Part shown: positions 1-8,849 of the stretch, piece by piece
How the letters are laid out: each line of letters starts with the position of its first letter
Numbering within the stretch: position 1 is the stretch's first letter
Assembly (NCBI GenBank): GCA_030428105.1
Contig: JAUIBE010000013.1
Location: 27,388 to 91,387, forward strand
Source of the DNA: Gammaproteobacteria bacterium
GTDB lineage: Bacteria > Pseudomonadota > Gammaproteobacteria > Xanthomonadales > SZUA-36
Length of the DNA stretch: 64,000 bases
Reading direction: 5' to 3'
The notes under the pieces: model-generated
What the model was told of the DNA's origin: nothing
The model's database searches: none
What the model saw: only the letters and a program-made list of their open reading frames with translations
Program-made: the position numbers and the translations under genes

Positions 1-2
1 AA

Positions 3-22
3 TGTATTAACGTGTTAATACA
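3..22. promoter_or_regulatory. Palindromic operator candidate before the histidine operon
   Basis: TGTATTAACGTGTTAATACA is a perfect 9-bp inverted repeat around a GT centre. It lies 34 nt upstream of the ATG of the TrpR-like gene. The right arm contains TAATAC, a good -10 hexamer, so a bound repressor would cover the promoter; the matching -35 would fall outside the window. A second perfect palindrome, TAGTCGACTA, sits at 40-49. TrpR-family regulators bind palindromes of this size and often control their own operon, so autoregulation is inferred, not shown. Confidence 0.6.
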
Positions 23-56
23 CTAGTTCATTATCAGCCTAGTCGACTATCAGCTT

Positions 57-371
57 ATGAAACAACACGACAAGAACCAGGCATACCAAATTGCCTCGGC
101 GGCGGCATCGCTCTCCGAAGCGCTGCTTAGCCTTGAAACCCGCGAAGAGGTAAAGCTCTTCCTGGAAGACCTGTGCACCCCGGCTGAAATAGAAGCCATG
201 GTCGACCGCTGGCGCGTTGCCCAGCTGCTGGAGAAAGGCCACTCCTACCGCGAGATCAGCGAGGAAACCGAGGTCAGCGTCACCACGATTGGCCGGGTGG
301 CGCGCTTCATAGAAATGGGCGCTGGCGGATACCGCCTGGCGCTCGACCGAATCAAACCGGGCAAGGACTGA
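57..371 (+). CDS. TrpR-like (YerC/YecD family) repressor, probable histidine operon regulator
   Basis: This 104-aa protein is the size of TrpR/YerC proteins and is all-helical. It has a helix-turn-helix at about residues 64-84 (motif SYREISEETEVSVTTIGRV), followed by the family's GAGGYRLAL stretch. It is the first gene of the his operon and ends 4 nt before hisG. From established knowledge, TrpR-family proteins placed before his genes in Xanthomonadales have been predicted to repress histidine synthesis (called HisR in regulon predictions); the corepressor would be histidine. No clear Shine-Dalgarno precedes the ATG, so translation may be weak or from a near-leaderless mRNA. Family assignment is firm; the his-specific role is inferred from position and the upstream palindrome. 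Confidence 0.85.
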   Translation: MKQHDKNQAYQIASAAASLSEALLSLETREEVKLFLEDLCTPAEIEAMVDRWRVAQLLEKGHSYREISEETEVSVTTIGRVARFIEMGAGGYRLALDRIKPGKD

Positions 372-375
372 AATC

Positions 376-1266
376 ATGGAAACTACCAAGCAACCCAGGC
401 TGCGCGTCGCCATCCAGAAATCCGGCCGCCTTTCCGAGTCATCACAATCGCTGTTGCGCAACTGCGGCCTGCGCTTTGCCCGCAGCAAGGACAAGCTGTT
501 CTGGTACGGCATCGATTTCCCGGTGGACCTGCTGCTGGTGCGCGATGACGACATTCCCCGGATGCTGCTGGAAGGCGTCTGCGAGCTCGGTATTGTTGGC
601 GAGAACATCGCCCGCGAGGCCATGCTCGAACGCAATGGCGGCCAGGGCCTGACCGCGCTGCGCCAGCTGGGCTTCGGAGGCTGTCGCCTGTCGCTGGCTG
701 TTCCGGAGAACCTCGAAATCGAAGACATCAGCGAGCTGCAGGGCAAACGCATCGCCACCAGCTACCCGGGGCTTACCCGCGCCCTGCTGAAGGAGCGCGG
801 CGTGCAGGCGCGCATTGTCGAGCTTTCCGGATCGGTGGAAATCGCACCGGCCCTGGGCACCGCCGACGCCATCGTCGACCTGGTTTCCACCGGCACCACG
901 CTGCGCGCCAACCACCTTCGTGAACTGCAAGTGCTGTTCGAGAGCCAGGCGGCGCTGTACGCCCCCGAAGCCCTGGCCGAAGAAAAGATTCCCCTGCAGA
1001 AACGCCTGCTGGCGCGCCTGGATGGCGTCATCAGTGCGGCAGAAAGCAAGTACGTCATGCTGCACGCGCCACGAGAAGCGGTCGAGGAGATCACCGAATT
1101 GCTACCCGGCGTGGAACACCCCACTCTGCTTCCGCTGGAAAACAGCTCGCGTATTGCGATCCACGCGGTCTGCCGTGAAGGCTTGTTCTGGGAGCACCTG
1201 GAAGCGCTCAAAGCCGCCGGCGCCTCGGCCATCCTGGTGCTGCCGGTGGAGAAAATGCTGGCATGA
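376..1266 (+). CDS. hisG: ATP phosphoribosyltransferase, long form (HisG)
   Basis: HisG catalyses the first step of histidine synthesis, joining ATP and PRPP to phosphoribosyl-ATP. The 296 aa match the long, self-sufficient form (E. coli 299 aa), so no HisZ partner is needed. Seen in the sequence: the N-terminal substrate motif KSGRLSESS (about 15-23), the PRPP-binding loop DLVSTGTTL (168-176), and a C-terminal ACT-like regulatory domain from about residue 215, which binds histidine for feedback inhibition in this form. It overlaps hisD by 4 nt (ATGA), indicating translational coupling. Confidence 0.97.
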   Translation: METTKQPRLRVAIQKSGRLSESSQSLLRNCGLRFARSKDKLFWYGIDFPVDLLLVRDDDIPRMLLEGVCELGIVGENIAREAMLERNGGQGLTALRQLGFGGCRLSLAVPENLEIEDISELQGKRIATSYPGLTRALLKERGVQARIVELSGSVEIAPALGTADAIVDLVSTGTTLRANHLRELQVLFESQAALYAPEALAEEKIPLQKRLLARLDGVISAAESKYVMLHAPREAVEEITELLPGVEHPTLLPLENSSRIAIHAVCREGLFWEHLEALKAAGASAILVLPVEKMLA

Positions 1267-2564
1267 ACCTGCAGCCAATCGCCTGGAAAAGCCTGGATGC
1301 GGGCGCGCGCAGCGCAGCCCTGCAAAGGCCTGCCCAGGACAACACCAGCCTGCGCCAATCGGTCGCCGACATACTGGCCCGTGTGCGCGGAGGAGGCGAT
1401 GCGGCGGTGCTGGCGCTCACCCAGGACCTCGACGGCTGTAAGCCAGAACCACTGATCCAGGGCCCCGCGGAGCTCGAGGCTGCCCGCGCACGCTGCGCGC
1501 CCGACCTGCTTGCCGCGATGGAGGCGGCGGCGGCAAACATTCGCAAGCTGCACGATGCCGATGTGCCACGTGCTCTGCGCCTGGAAACCACCCCCGGCGT
1601 GCGCTGCGAGGTGCGCCACCAGGCCATCGAACCGGTTGGTTTGTACGTACCGGGTGGCAGCGCGCCGCTGGTCTCCACCGCCCTGATGCTGGGAATACCT
1701 GCGCAACTCGCCGGTTGCCAGGAGATCATCCTGTGTACCCCGCCGGGCCGCGACGGGACCATCGCTGCGGAAATACTGGCCGCGGCCAGCCTGTGCGGGG
1801 TCACCCGCGTTTGCGCCGTGGGTGGTGCGCAAGCCGTTGCCGCCATGGCCTTTGGCACCGAATCCATTCCCCGTTGCGCCAAGATTTTCGGCCCCGGCAA
1901 TGCCTGGGTCACCGAGGCCAAGCAACAGGTTTCGCTGGACCCGAACGGCGCCGCCATCGACCTGCCGGCCGGCCCCTCCGAGGTGCTGGTGATTGCCGAT
2001 GACAGCGCCAACCCCGACTCGCTGGCCTGGGATTTACTCTCGCAGGCCGAGCATGGGCCAGATTCGCAGGTCATCCTGCTCAGCGACAGCGAGGCGGTGG
2101 CGCAGGCCACGATCGAGGCTGTGCAGCGGCTCACCTCCGATCTGCCGCGCAAGTCGATCGTCGAAGTCGCTCTGTCCGCGGCCCGCTTTGTCGTCGCCGA
2201 TAACCTGGACGAAGCGCTGCAGATCTCCAACGCCTACGCACCGGAGCACCTGATCATTAACACGCGAAATGCCCGCGAACTGGCGGACCAGGCGCGCAAC
2301 GCCGGTTCGATTTTTATCGGTGCGTGGACACCCGAGTCACTAGGCGATTACTGCTCCGGCACCAACCATGTGCTGCCCACCTACGGCTGGGCGCGCTCGC
2401 ACGGTGCGCTTTCGGTGGCCGATTTCATGCGCCGCTACACCCTTCAGGAAGCCAGCCTGGCCGGCCTGCAGGCCATCGGCCCCACGGCGGAGACCCTGGC
2501 GCTGTTCGAAGGGCTGGACGCGCACCGCATGGCCGTGCGCCAGCGCCTGGACGAAGCCCGGTGA
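1263..2564 (+). CDS. hisD: Histidinol dehydrogenase (HisD)
   Basis: HisD carries out the last two steps, oxidising L-histidinol to histidine via histidinal with two NAD+ and one zinc. The 433 aa are the normal length. Family motifs are intact: VGLYVPGG, GPGNAWVTEAK, IDLPAGPSEVLV, the zinc-binding segment LLSQAEHGPDSQ, the catalytic Glu-His in NAYAPEHL, and ESLGDYCSGTNHVLPT. Start and stop overlap the neighbours (ATGA with hisG, GTGA with hisC). Order hisG-D-C-B-H-A-F-IE is the classic enterobacterial order. Confidence 0.97.
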   Translation: MNLQPIAWKSLDAGARSAALQRPAQDNTSLRQSVADILARVRGGGDAAVLALTQDLDGCKPEPLIQGPAELEAARARCAPDLLAAMEAAAANIRKLHDADVPRALRLETTPGVRCEVRHQAIEPVGLYVPGGSAPLVSTALMLGIPAQLAGCQEIILCTPPGRDGTIAAEILAAASLCGVTRVCAVGGAQAVAAMAFGTESIPRCAKIFGPGNAWVTEAKQQVSLDPNGAAIDLPAGPSEVLVIADDSANPDSLAWDLLSQAEHGPDSQVILLSDSEAVAQATIEAVQRLTSDLPRKSIVEVALSAARFVVADNLDEALQISNAYAPEHLIINTRNARELADQARNAGSIFIGAWTPESLGDYCSGTNHVLPTYGWARSHGALSVADFMRRYTLQEASLAGLQAIGPTAETLALFEGLDAHRMAVRQRLDEAR

Positions 2565-3655
2565 ATACCAGCGTGGTCGAATTGGCGCGGCCGGAGATTG
2601 TCGCCATGAAGCCGTACTCGTCGGCGCGTCGTGAGGCCGCCGCACGTGGCATCCTGCTTAACGCCAACGAATCGCCGTGGCCCTTGTTGGGCGGCGGTCC
2701 GGATGAAGCCGACCCGCTCAACCGCTACCCCCAACCGCAGCACGCCGGGCTGGTGGAGAAACTCGCTAACCACTATGGCCTGCCCGGTGATCACCTGCTG
2801 CTCACCCGCGGCAGTGACGACGGCATCGACCTGCTGGTGCGGGTGTTCTGCCGCGCGGGCATCGATTCGGTGCTGGATACGCCGCCGGGTTTTGGCATGT
2901 ACCGTATCGCCGCACAGATCCAGGGCGCGGGTATTACCGACATCGCTCGCGTACCGGACACGCTCGAGCTCAACCACCCGGCAATCCTCGAAGCGCTGAG
3001 CAGTGAAACACCGCCCCGCCTGGCGTTCTTTACCTCGCCGGCCAACCCAACCGGCGATCTTGTCGACCCGGCCTTTCTCGACCAGGTGCTGGAAACCACG
3101 CGGGGGCGAACCATCGTGGTGGTGGACGAAGCCTACGCCGAGTTCACCGCGGCCCGGGGCGTTGCGTCACTCATAGCCAACAACCCGCACCTCGTGGTGC
3201 TGCGGACTTTGTCCAAGGCCTTTGCCTCGGCAGGCCTGCGTTGTGGCGCGGTGCTGGCCCAACCGCAGGTGATCGACCTGCTGATGCGCGTGATTCCGCC
3301 TTACCCGCTGGCCACCCCGGTATTGAACCTGGCGTTGCGGTTGTTCCAACCCGAAGTCATGCAACAGCAACAAGTCGCACTGACCGAGATCGCCCGCAAC
3401 AAGGCCTGCCTGCTGGAAATCCTGCAGGGCCTGGGTTTCGTGCGGCAACTGTGGCCCGGCCACGCCAACTTTGTCTTGCTGCGTGTTGACGACAGCGCCG
3501 CCCTGTTGGCTCACTGCGCCGCCCAGGGCATCACCATCCGCGCCTTTCCAACCGCGCCCCTGCTGCAAAACTGCGTGCGAATTTCGGTAGGCAGCGCCGA
3601 AGAACTGCAGGCGCTGCAACAGGCGCTGGCCGACTTTGACTCACTGAGCGCATAA
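2561..3655 (+). CDS. hisC: Histidinol-phosphate aminotransferase (HisC)
   Basis: This PLP enzyme transfers an amino group from glutamate to imidazole acetol phosphate. I place the start at the GTG overlapping the hisD stop (GTGA). It gives 364 aa beginning [13 protein letters not shown], the usual HisC length; the frame stays open further upstream inside hisD but that extension has no HisC character. Visible motifs are LNANESPWP near the N-terminus, [33 protein letters not shown], and the PLP lysine in [14 protein letters not shown] (Lys219). Confidence 0.95.
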   Translation: MNTSVVELARPEIVAMKPYSSARREAAARGILLNANESPWPLLGGGPDEADPLNRYPQPQHAGLVEKLANHYGLPGDHLLLTRGSDDGIDLLVRVFCRAGIDSVLDTPPGFGMYRIAAQIQGAGITDIARVPDTLELNHPAILEALSSETPPRLAFFTSPANPTGDLVDPAFLDQVLETTRGRTIVVVDEAYAEFTAARGVASLIANNPHLVVLRTLSKAFASAGLRCGAVLAQPQVIDLLMRVIPPYPLATPVLNLALRLFQPEVMQQQQVALTEIARNKACLLEILQGLGFVRQLWPGHANFVLLRVDDSAALLAHCAAQGITIRAFPTAPLLQNCVRISVGSAEELQALQQALADFDSLSA

Positions 3656-3657
3656 CC

Positions 3658-4734
3658 ATGGCTAAACGAAAAATCCTGTTCGTCGACCGCGACGGCACCA
3701 TCATTGTCGAACCCGAGGACAAGCAGATCGACACGCTGGAAAAGCTGGAGTTGCTGCCCGGCGTCATCCCGGCCCTGCTGCGCCTGCTTGAAGCCGGTTA
3801 CGAACTGGTCATGGTCAGCAACCAGGACGGCCTGGGCACCGACAGTTTCCCCACCGAGGATTTCGAGAAGCCGCAGAACAAGCTGCTCGACCTGCTCGAA
3901 TCGCAGGGCATTACCTTCTCGGCCATCCACGTCGACCCGCACTTCGAGGCCGATAACGCGCCAACCCGCAAGCCGGAAATCGGCATGGTGCTCGAATACC
4001 TCAAGTCGGGCACGCTCGACCTGGACAACTCCTGGGTCATCGGCGACCGCGAGACCGACCTGCAGTTGGCGAAAAACATGGGCATTGGCGGCATCCGCGT
4101 GGGGCCAGGATTCGAAACCTGGGAAAGCATCAGCCGCCAACTGGTAGACCGGCCCCGTAGCGGGCTGGTCACGCGCAAGACGCGGGAAACCGACATCCAG
4201 GTGACCGTGGCGCTTGACGAAGGCACCGGCGAAAACGCCATCAGCACCGGCATCGGTTTCTTTGACCACATGCTCGACCAGGTGGCCAGCCATGGCGGGT
4301 TCCGCCTGGCGCTTTCCTGCAAGGGCGACCTGGAGATTGACGAACACCACACGGTCGAAGACTGCGCACTGGCCCTTGGCGCGGCGCTCCAACAGGCCCT
4401 GGGTGACCGGCGTGGCATTGGCCGCTACGGCTTCACCCTGCCCATGGACGAATCCCTGGCGCAGGTGGCAATCGACCTTTCCGGACGCCCCGCTTTCCAG
4501 TTTGACGCAGCCTTTACGCGCGAACAGGTGGGCGGCCTTTCCACCGAGATGGTGCGCCACTTCTTCGCCTCGCTAAGCCAGTCGCTAGGCGCAGCCATCC
4601 ACATGCAGGTGAGCGGCGAGAACAACCACCACATGGTCGAAGGGCTGTTCAAGGCCACCGGCCGCGCCCTGCGACCGGCGCTGGCGCGGGGCGGAACCGC
4701 CGTTCCCAGCACCAAGGGAACCTTGAGCGAATGA
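3658..4734 (+). CDS. hisB: Bifunctional histidinol-phosphatase / imidazoleglycerol-phosphate dehydratase (HisB)
   Basis: The 358-aa protein fuses two enzymes. Residues 1 to about 165 form a HAD phosphatase: FVDRDGTII with catalytic Asp10 and Asp12, [10 protein letters not shown], and GDRETD. Residues from about 168 form the dehydratase: [19 protein letters not shown] and the late HHMVEGLFK. Enterobacterial HisB holds a zinc in the phosphatase half with CPH and CDCRKP cysteines. Here the same place reads [15 protein letters not shown], so the cysteines are absent while the proline-histidine and RKP remain. Gap to hisC is 2 nt; it overlaps hisH by 4 nt. Confidence 0.96.
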   Translation: MAKRKILFVDRDGTIIVEPEDKQIDTLEKLELLPGVIPALLRLLEAGYELVMVSNQDGLGTDSFPTEDFEKPQNKLLDLLESQGITFSAIHVDPHFEADNAPTRKPEIGMVLEYLKSGTLDLDNSWVIGDRETDLQLAKNMGIGGIRVGPGFETWESISRQLVDRPRSGLVTRKTRETDIQVTVALDEGTGENAISTGIGFFDHMLDQVASHGGFRLALSCKGDLEIDEHHTVEDCALALGAALQQALGDRRGIGRYGFTLPMDESLAQVAIDLSGRPAFQFDAAFTREQVGGLSTEMVRHFFASLSQSLGAAIHMQVSGENNHHMVEGLFKATGRALRPALARGGTAVPSTKGTLSE

Positions 4735-5327
4735 GTATCGCAGTGGTCGACAGCGGCGGCGCCAACATTGCCTCGGTGCTCCACGCGCTACACCGCCTGG
4801 GCGCCGAGCCCGTGTTTACCCGTGACACAGAAACCATCCGCAACGCCGAGCGGGTGATTCTTCCCGGCGTGGGCGCTGCCGGCTGCGCGATGCAAACCCT
4901 GCGCGACAACGACCTGGCGCGCACCATCAGGGAGCTGCAGCAACCGGTGCTGGGTGTTTGCCTGGGCATGCAGCTGCTGTTCGAGTCCACCGAGGAAGGT
5001 GACGTGGAATTGCTCGGGCTGATACCGGCAAACGTTTCCAGGCTACAGCCACAAGCCGGCCTTCGTGTGCCGCACATGGGCTGGAACTCTGTTGCTTCTA
5101 AGCAAAACGATAGTCTGAGCACCGCAATTGACGGCCTATGGTACTACTTCGTACATTCTTACGCGGCGCCAGTCGGGCCCTGGACCGTGGCCAGCAGCAC
5201 CCACGGCAGCGAGTTCAGCGCCGTGGTTCGAAAAGATAACTTCCTGGGTGCGCAGTTCCACCCCGAGCGCTCCGCCGCAGCCGGCGAGCAGCTTCTGCGC
5301 CACTTTCTTGAAGAGGGCGTCGCATGA
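4731..5327 (+). CDS. hisH: Imidazole glycerol phosphate synthase, glutaminase subunit (HisH)
   Basis: HisH hydrolyses glutamine and channels ammonia to HisF. The 198 aa are full length. The class I amidotransferase triad is visible: nucleophile Cys in [12 protein letters not shown], and His plus Glu in QFHPERS. The oxyanion segment LPGVGAAG is also present. ATGA overlaps couple it to hisB before and hisA after. It lies one gene away from its partner hisF, the common arrangement. Confidence 0.96.
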   Translation: MSIAVVDSGGANIASVLHALHRLGAEPVFTRDTETIRNAERVILPGVGAAGCAMQTLRDNDLARTIRELQQPVLGVCLGMQLLFESTEEGDVELLGLIPANVSRLQPQAGLRVPHMGWNSVASKQNDSLSTAIDGLWYYFVHSYAAPVGPWTVASSTHGSEFSAVVRKDNFLGAQFHPERSAAAGEQLLRHFLEEGVA

Positions 5328-6058
5328 TCCTGATCCCCGCCATCGACCTGCTCGACGGACGCTGCGTGCGTCTTCGCCAGGGCGATTTCAAACAGGTCCA
5401 GTACTACGAGCGGGCGCCGCGCGATATCGCGAACCACTACGCCAATGCAGGCGCCGAGTGGTTGCACGTTGTAGATCTCGCCGCCTCCCGCGATGGCGCC
5501 GGGGCCGACAATAGCGCGTTGTTCGGTTTGCTGGGCGCCACCACCCAGAACACCCAGACCGGCGGAGGGGTGCGCAACGCTGCGGATATCGAAGCCCGCC
5601 TGGAGGCCGGCGCCAACCGCGTGGTAGTGGGCAGCATCGCCGCTGACGAACCCGCCACATTCCTGGGTTGGCTGGAGCACTTCGGCCCCGATCGACTTGT
5701 GGCCGCGCTGGACGTTCGCATCGATGAACAGGGCACTCCGCGTGTTCGTAGCCACGGCTGGACCCGCGAATCCGCGCTGACCCTGTGGCAACTTCTCGAT
5801 CAGTTCGCCAGCGGCTCACTCACCCACCTGCTGTGCACGGATATCAGCCGCGATGGACTGATGAGCGGCCCGAACGTGGCGCTTTACCAGGAGATCATCC
5901 GGCGCTACCCCACCCTGGCGGTACAAGCCTCGGGTGGTGTCAGGGATACCAGTGACCTGAGAACCCTGTCGCAAAGCGGCGCTGCAGCGGCCATCAGCGG
6001 TAAAGCCCTGCTTGATGGCGCGCTTGATTTGCACCAGGCGCTGGAGGCCGTGCAATGA
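5324..6058 (+). CDS. hisA: ProFAR isomerase, phosphoribosylformimino AICAR-P isomerase (HisA)
   Basis: HisA is a (beta/alpha)8-barrel that opens the ribose ring of ProFAR by an Amadori rearrangement. The 244 aa are typical. [18 protein letters not shown] carries the first catalytic Asp; TGGGVR and [12 protein letters not shown] are the phosphate-binding loops at the ends of the two half-barrels. It shares half-barrel symmetry with HisF next to it. It overlaps both hisH and hisF by 4 nt. Confidence 0.96.
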   Translation: MILIPAIDLLDGRCVRLRQGDFKQVQYYERAPRDIANHYANAGAEWLHVVDLAASRDGAGADNSALFGLLGATTQNTQTGGGVRNAADIEARLEAGANRVVVGSIAADEPATFLGWLEHFGPDRLVAALDVRIDEQGTPRVRSHGWTRESALTLWQLLDQFASGSLTHLLCTDISRDGLMSGPNVALYQEIIRRYPTLAVQASGGVRDTSDLRTLSQSGAAAAISGKALLDGALDLHQALEAVQ

Positions 6059-6831
6059 ACGAAGTGGCGCGACGCATCATCCCCTGCCTGGACGTGCGTG
6101 ACGGCCAGGTCGTCAAAGGCGTGCAGTTCCGTAACCACCGGGTGATGGGCGACATCATCGAACTCGCCGAGCGCTACCGCGACCAGGGCGCTGATGAGCT
6201 GGTGTTCTACGACATTACAGCCAGCCCGCAAGGACGCAGCGTGGATACCAGCTGGGTAGAACGCGTCTCCCAGGCGATTGATATTCCGTTCTGCGTGGCC
6301 GGTGGCATTCGCAGCGTGGAAGCGGCCGGGCATGTGTTAAACCACGGCGCAGACAAAATCTCGATCAACACACCGGCGCTGGAAGACCCGGAGTTGATCA
6401 ACGCCCTGGTGCGCGCCTTCGGAAGCCAGTGCGTGGTGATTGGCGTGGACTCCATCGCCGACGACAACGGCTACAGCGTCCGCTCCCACACCGGAACGCC
6501 GGACCAGATGAAAACACCCGGGCGAAAAACCATGGACTGGCTGCGCGAAGTAGTCGACCGCGGCGCCGGTGAAGTGGTGCTAAACTGCATGTCCGCCGAC
6601 GGCACACGCAAGGGCTTCGACACCACCCAGTTACGAATGGCGCGGGACGTGCTACCCGTGCCCCTGGTGGCTTCCGGCGGCGCAGGCGATGTGTCGCACT
6701 TTGCAGATGTTTTCGAGCAGGCCGATGCAGACGCTGCGTTGGCCGCCACCGTGTTTCACTCGGGGCAGATTCCCGTCCCGCAACTCAAAACATACTTGTT
6801 AGAACGTAATATCAGGGTCCGCCCATGCTAG
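6055..6831 (+). CDS. hisF: Imidazole glycerol phosphate synthase, cyclase subunit (HisF)
   Basis: HisF takes ammonia from HisH and makes imidazole glycerol phosphate plus AICAR, which feeds purine synthesis. The 258 aa are full length. Motifs: [19 protein letters not shown] with the first catalytic Asp, [25 protein letters not shown], and the phosphate loop VASGGAGDV. It overlaps hisI by 7 nt, the longest overlap in the operon. Confidence 0.97.
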   Translation: MNEVARRIIPCLDVRDGQVVKGVQFRNHRVMGDIIELAERYRDQGADELVFYDITASPQGRSVDTSWVERVSQAIDIPFCVAGGIRSVEAAGHVLNHGADKISINTPALEDPELINALVRAFGSQCVVIGVDSIADDNGYSVRSHTGTPDQMKTPGRKTMDWLREVVDRGAGEVVLNCMSADGTRKGFDTTQLRMARDVLPVPLVASGGAGDVSHFADVFEQADADAALAATVFHSGQIPVPQLKTYLLERNIRVRPC

Positions 6832-7439
6832 ACATAGATCGTATTGATTGGAACAAAATGAATGGCATGGTCCCCGCCGTGGTACAACACGCGCTGGACG
6901 GTCGCGTGCTGATGGTGGGCTATATGAACCAGCAGGCTATCGAGGCGACCCAGGAAAGCGGCCGCGTCACGTTCTGGTCGCGCAGCCGCGAGGAACTGTG
7001 GACCAAGGGCGAGACCTCGGGCAACTACCTGGAGCTGGTCTCAGTAAGCGCAGACTGCGACAACGACTGCCTGCTGGTGCTGGCCAAACCGGCCGGCCCC
7101 ACCTGTCACCTGGGCACAGACAGCTGTTTCGGCGGCGCCAACCCCGCAGATCCCCTGATTTCGTTCCTGCCCGCGCTCGAACGCATCATCACAAACCGCC
7201 ACCAGAACCCCAACCAAGCCAGTTACACCTCGCGCCTGTTCGATTCCGGGGTACAACGCATCGCCCAAAAGGTGGGCGAAGAGGGCGTGGAAACCGCCCT
7301 GGCCGGCGCCTCGGGCGAACGTGAAGAACTGATCGAGGAATCCGCGGACCTGCTGTACCACCTGCTGGTCCTGCTGCGCGCCGGTGACGTTCAACTGGAC
7401 GACGTCGTTGCCACCCTGGCCGCGAGGCACCAGCCTTAA
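6825..7439 (+). CDS. hisI: Bifunctional phosphoribosyl-AMP cyclohydrolase / phosphoribosyl-ATP pyrophosphatase (HisIE)
   Basis: The 204-aa fusion performs steps two and three. The N-terminal cyclohydrolase (to about residue 110) shows [11 protein letters not shown], the metal and zinc residues DCDNDC and [12 protein letters not shown]. The C-terminal pyrophosphohydrolase shows [23 protein letters not shown] and [14 protein letters not shown], a MazG-like helical fold with the metal-binding Glu/Asp residues. It closes the operon; the next genes run in the opposite direction and end 10 nt away. Confidence 0.96.
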   Translation: MLDIDRIDWNKMNGMVPAVVQHALDGRVLMVGYMNQQAIEATQESGRVTFWSRSREELWTKGETSGNYLELVSVSADCDNDCLLVLAKPAGPTCHLGTDSCFGGANPADPLISFLPALERIITNRHQNPNQASYTSRLFDSGVQRIAQKVGEEGVETALAGASGEREELIEESADLLYHLLVLLRAGDVQLDDVVATLAARHQP

Positions 7440-7440
7440 G

Positions 7441-7460
7441 GCCGGCAATCAAGGGCCGGC
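7441..7460. terminator. GC-rich stem-loop between converging genes
   Basis: GCCGGC, an 8-nt loop, then GCCGGC again. The arm is self-complementary, so a 6-bp hairpin forms just after the hisIE stop and overlaps the end of the converging gene. There is no T-run, so it would be a weak or factor-assisted terminator. Confidence 0.3.
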
Positions 7461-7718
7461 AGATTCCTCGCCCGGGCCCTCTACGTCTTCGAGTATTCGC
7501 TCTAGCCGGGGTGAAGCATCATCACGCTGCTGCGCCTGCCTGATCAGCGTTGCGGACTTCTGTCCCGCCTTCACCAGCGCCATACCGGCGAGCATGCGGT
7601 TCTGCTCATCATCGCTGGCGACGCAGCGCAGCAGAAACTCACCGGAGCGGCGCGTGCCCAGCAACCGCCAGGCAAACCCCGCCGCGAGCACTCGGAACGG
7701 GCTGGGGCTGGATGCCAT
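7449..7718 (-). CDS. Small HEAT-repeat-like protein
   Basis: This 89-aa product starts MASSPSPFRVLAAGFAWRLL. It continues with an amphipathic helical stretch (about residues 24-60, FLLRCVASDDEQNRMLAGMALVKAG) that reads like one HEAT-type helix pair. The tail is acidic. It begins 6 nt after the stop of the hydrolase gene upstream and is surely co-transcribed with it. The hydrolase has the same kind of helical stretch in its first half (PHPLVSVAGAAGARE). I infer that the two act together; no enzymatic motif is visible in this one. Confidence 0.6.
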   Translation of the reverse strand: MASSPSPFRVLAAGFAWRLLGTRRSGEFLLRCVASDDEQNRMLAGMALVKAGQKSATLIRQAQQRDDASPRLERILEDVEGPGEESAGP

Positions 7719-7724
7719 GGCTCG

Positions 7725-8837
7725 CTACACCACGCCCCACAGGTCGTGGTCGTCCCAGTAGGCGGGTTCGTGGGTGGAGCTGTGGTCGAACCAGCCGTTG
7801 CGGTGCTCTTCAATATTAAACTGGTTAGTACGAAATCGTTGCCGGCCACCATCCAGCAATACCACCAGGTCAAAGCGAACACGAATATCAATAATGCGGT
7901 TTACCCTGGAGAAATCCGGGAACCACTTGTCATGCGCCGGCCAGCCCATCAGCACCAAGCGGTCAAAGCGGGCGCCCTCCCTGGTGGCCAGGTGGGCCAC
8001 GGTACCGCCATGTGAGTGAGCAAAGAAGTCGGGGCCATTGAGCCCCTGGTCACCAATCCACTGCGCCAACAGTTTGGCATCCGCCTGGCGGGCCTGCGCG
8101 GAATACGAACCGGTCCAGGTAAAGCTCTGGTCATGCACATGCAGGTCGGGGCGGTTGGCGTTCAGCGCCTGGTAAAAATCACCATGGGGCTGGTACCAGT
8201 CATTGTCAGCGGCGAACGTGCCGTGGGTGATCACCGCGGTGTTCGACTTGCGCTTGCGTTTTTTCGATACGGGCCGCTCTATCACCCGCCGCTGCGCCAG
8301 GTCGTGCATCGGCGCAATATTGCTGATGGCCGTTTCGGCCAGTCGCGAAGCCAGGCGGTCTTCGGCCAGCGCGCCGCCAACCAGGGTGTCTCGTATCTCC
8401 TGGCGCAAGCGGGTGGTTTCGCGGGCGCCGGCCGCGCCGGCCACTGAAACCAACGGATGGGGGCTGCGCATGGCGGCCTCGAACAGGGCCGCAGCGTTTT
8501 TCAGGCTGGGCTTGCGGTAGAGCTTGTCGACAATCGCCGACATCTCGCGCTGCAACTGCGGCTCCGGCTCCTGGCGCAGCTCCTTTTCGCTGGCGCCCAG
8601 GCCAGCGCAGGCTTCTGAAACCTTGAGATGGCGTGTGCGGCGCAGCGCTTTCAGGTTGGGCAAATGGAAATCCCCCTTGGCGGGGGATTCCACATCATGA
8701 CCCAGTACGCCGGCGCGCAAAGCAACCAGGAAGGCTGCCTGCGAGGCCGCAGCCGACCGCGTGGATGCATCATCAGGCCGCGCGAGGACGGTAAACGCAT
8801 CGCGCGGATCGATTGGCTCGAGGCGCGTATATGTCAA
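7725..8837 (-). CDS. Alpha/beta-hydrolase-like protein with N-terminal helical repeat region
   Basis: The protein is 370 aa. Residues 1 to about 195 are helical and HEAT-like. Then comes a basic linker (KKRKRKS) and a lipase-like half with VITHGTFA (oxyanion side), the nucleophile elbow FFAHSHGGTVAHLA (a G/A-x-S-x-G-type motif AHSHGG) and LVLMGWPAHDKWFPDF. The start is a TTG with a strong AGGGAG Shine-Dalgarno 8 nt upstream; no ATG fits. There is no signal peptide. The target is unknown; lipase or esterase activity is inferred from the fold only. It is paired with the small downstream gene at 7449-7718. Confidence 0.65.
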   Translation of the reverse strand: MTYTRLEPIDPRDAFTVLARPDDASTRSAAASQAAFLVALRAGVLGHDVESPAKGDFHLPNLKALRRTRHLKVSEACAGLGASEKELRQEPEPQLQREMSAIVDKLYRKPSLKNAAALFEAAMRSPHPLVSVAGAAGARETTRLRQEIRDTLVGGALAEDRLASRLAETAISNIAPMHDLAQRRVIERPVSKKRKRKSNTAVITHGTFAADNDWYQPHGDFYQALNANRPDLHVHDQSFTWTGSYSAQARQADAKLLAQWIGDQGLNGPDFFAHSHGGTVAHLATREGARFDRLVLMGWPAHDKWFPDFSRVNRIIDIRVRFDLVVLLDGGRQRFRTNQFNIEEHRNGWFDHSSTHEPAYWDDHDLWGVV

Positions 8838-8849
8838 CAGATTGTCTCC

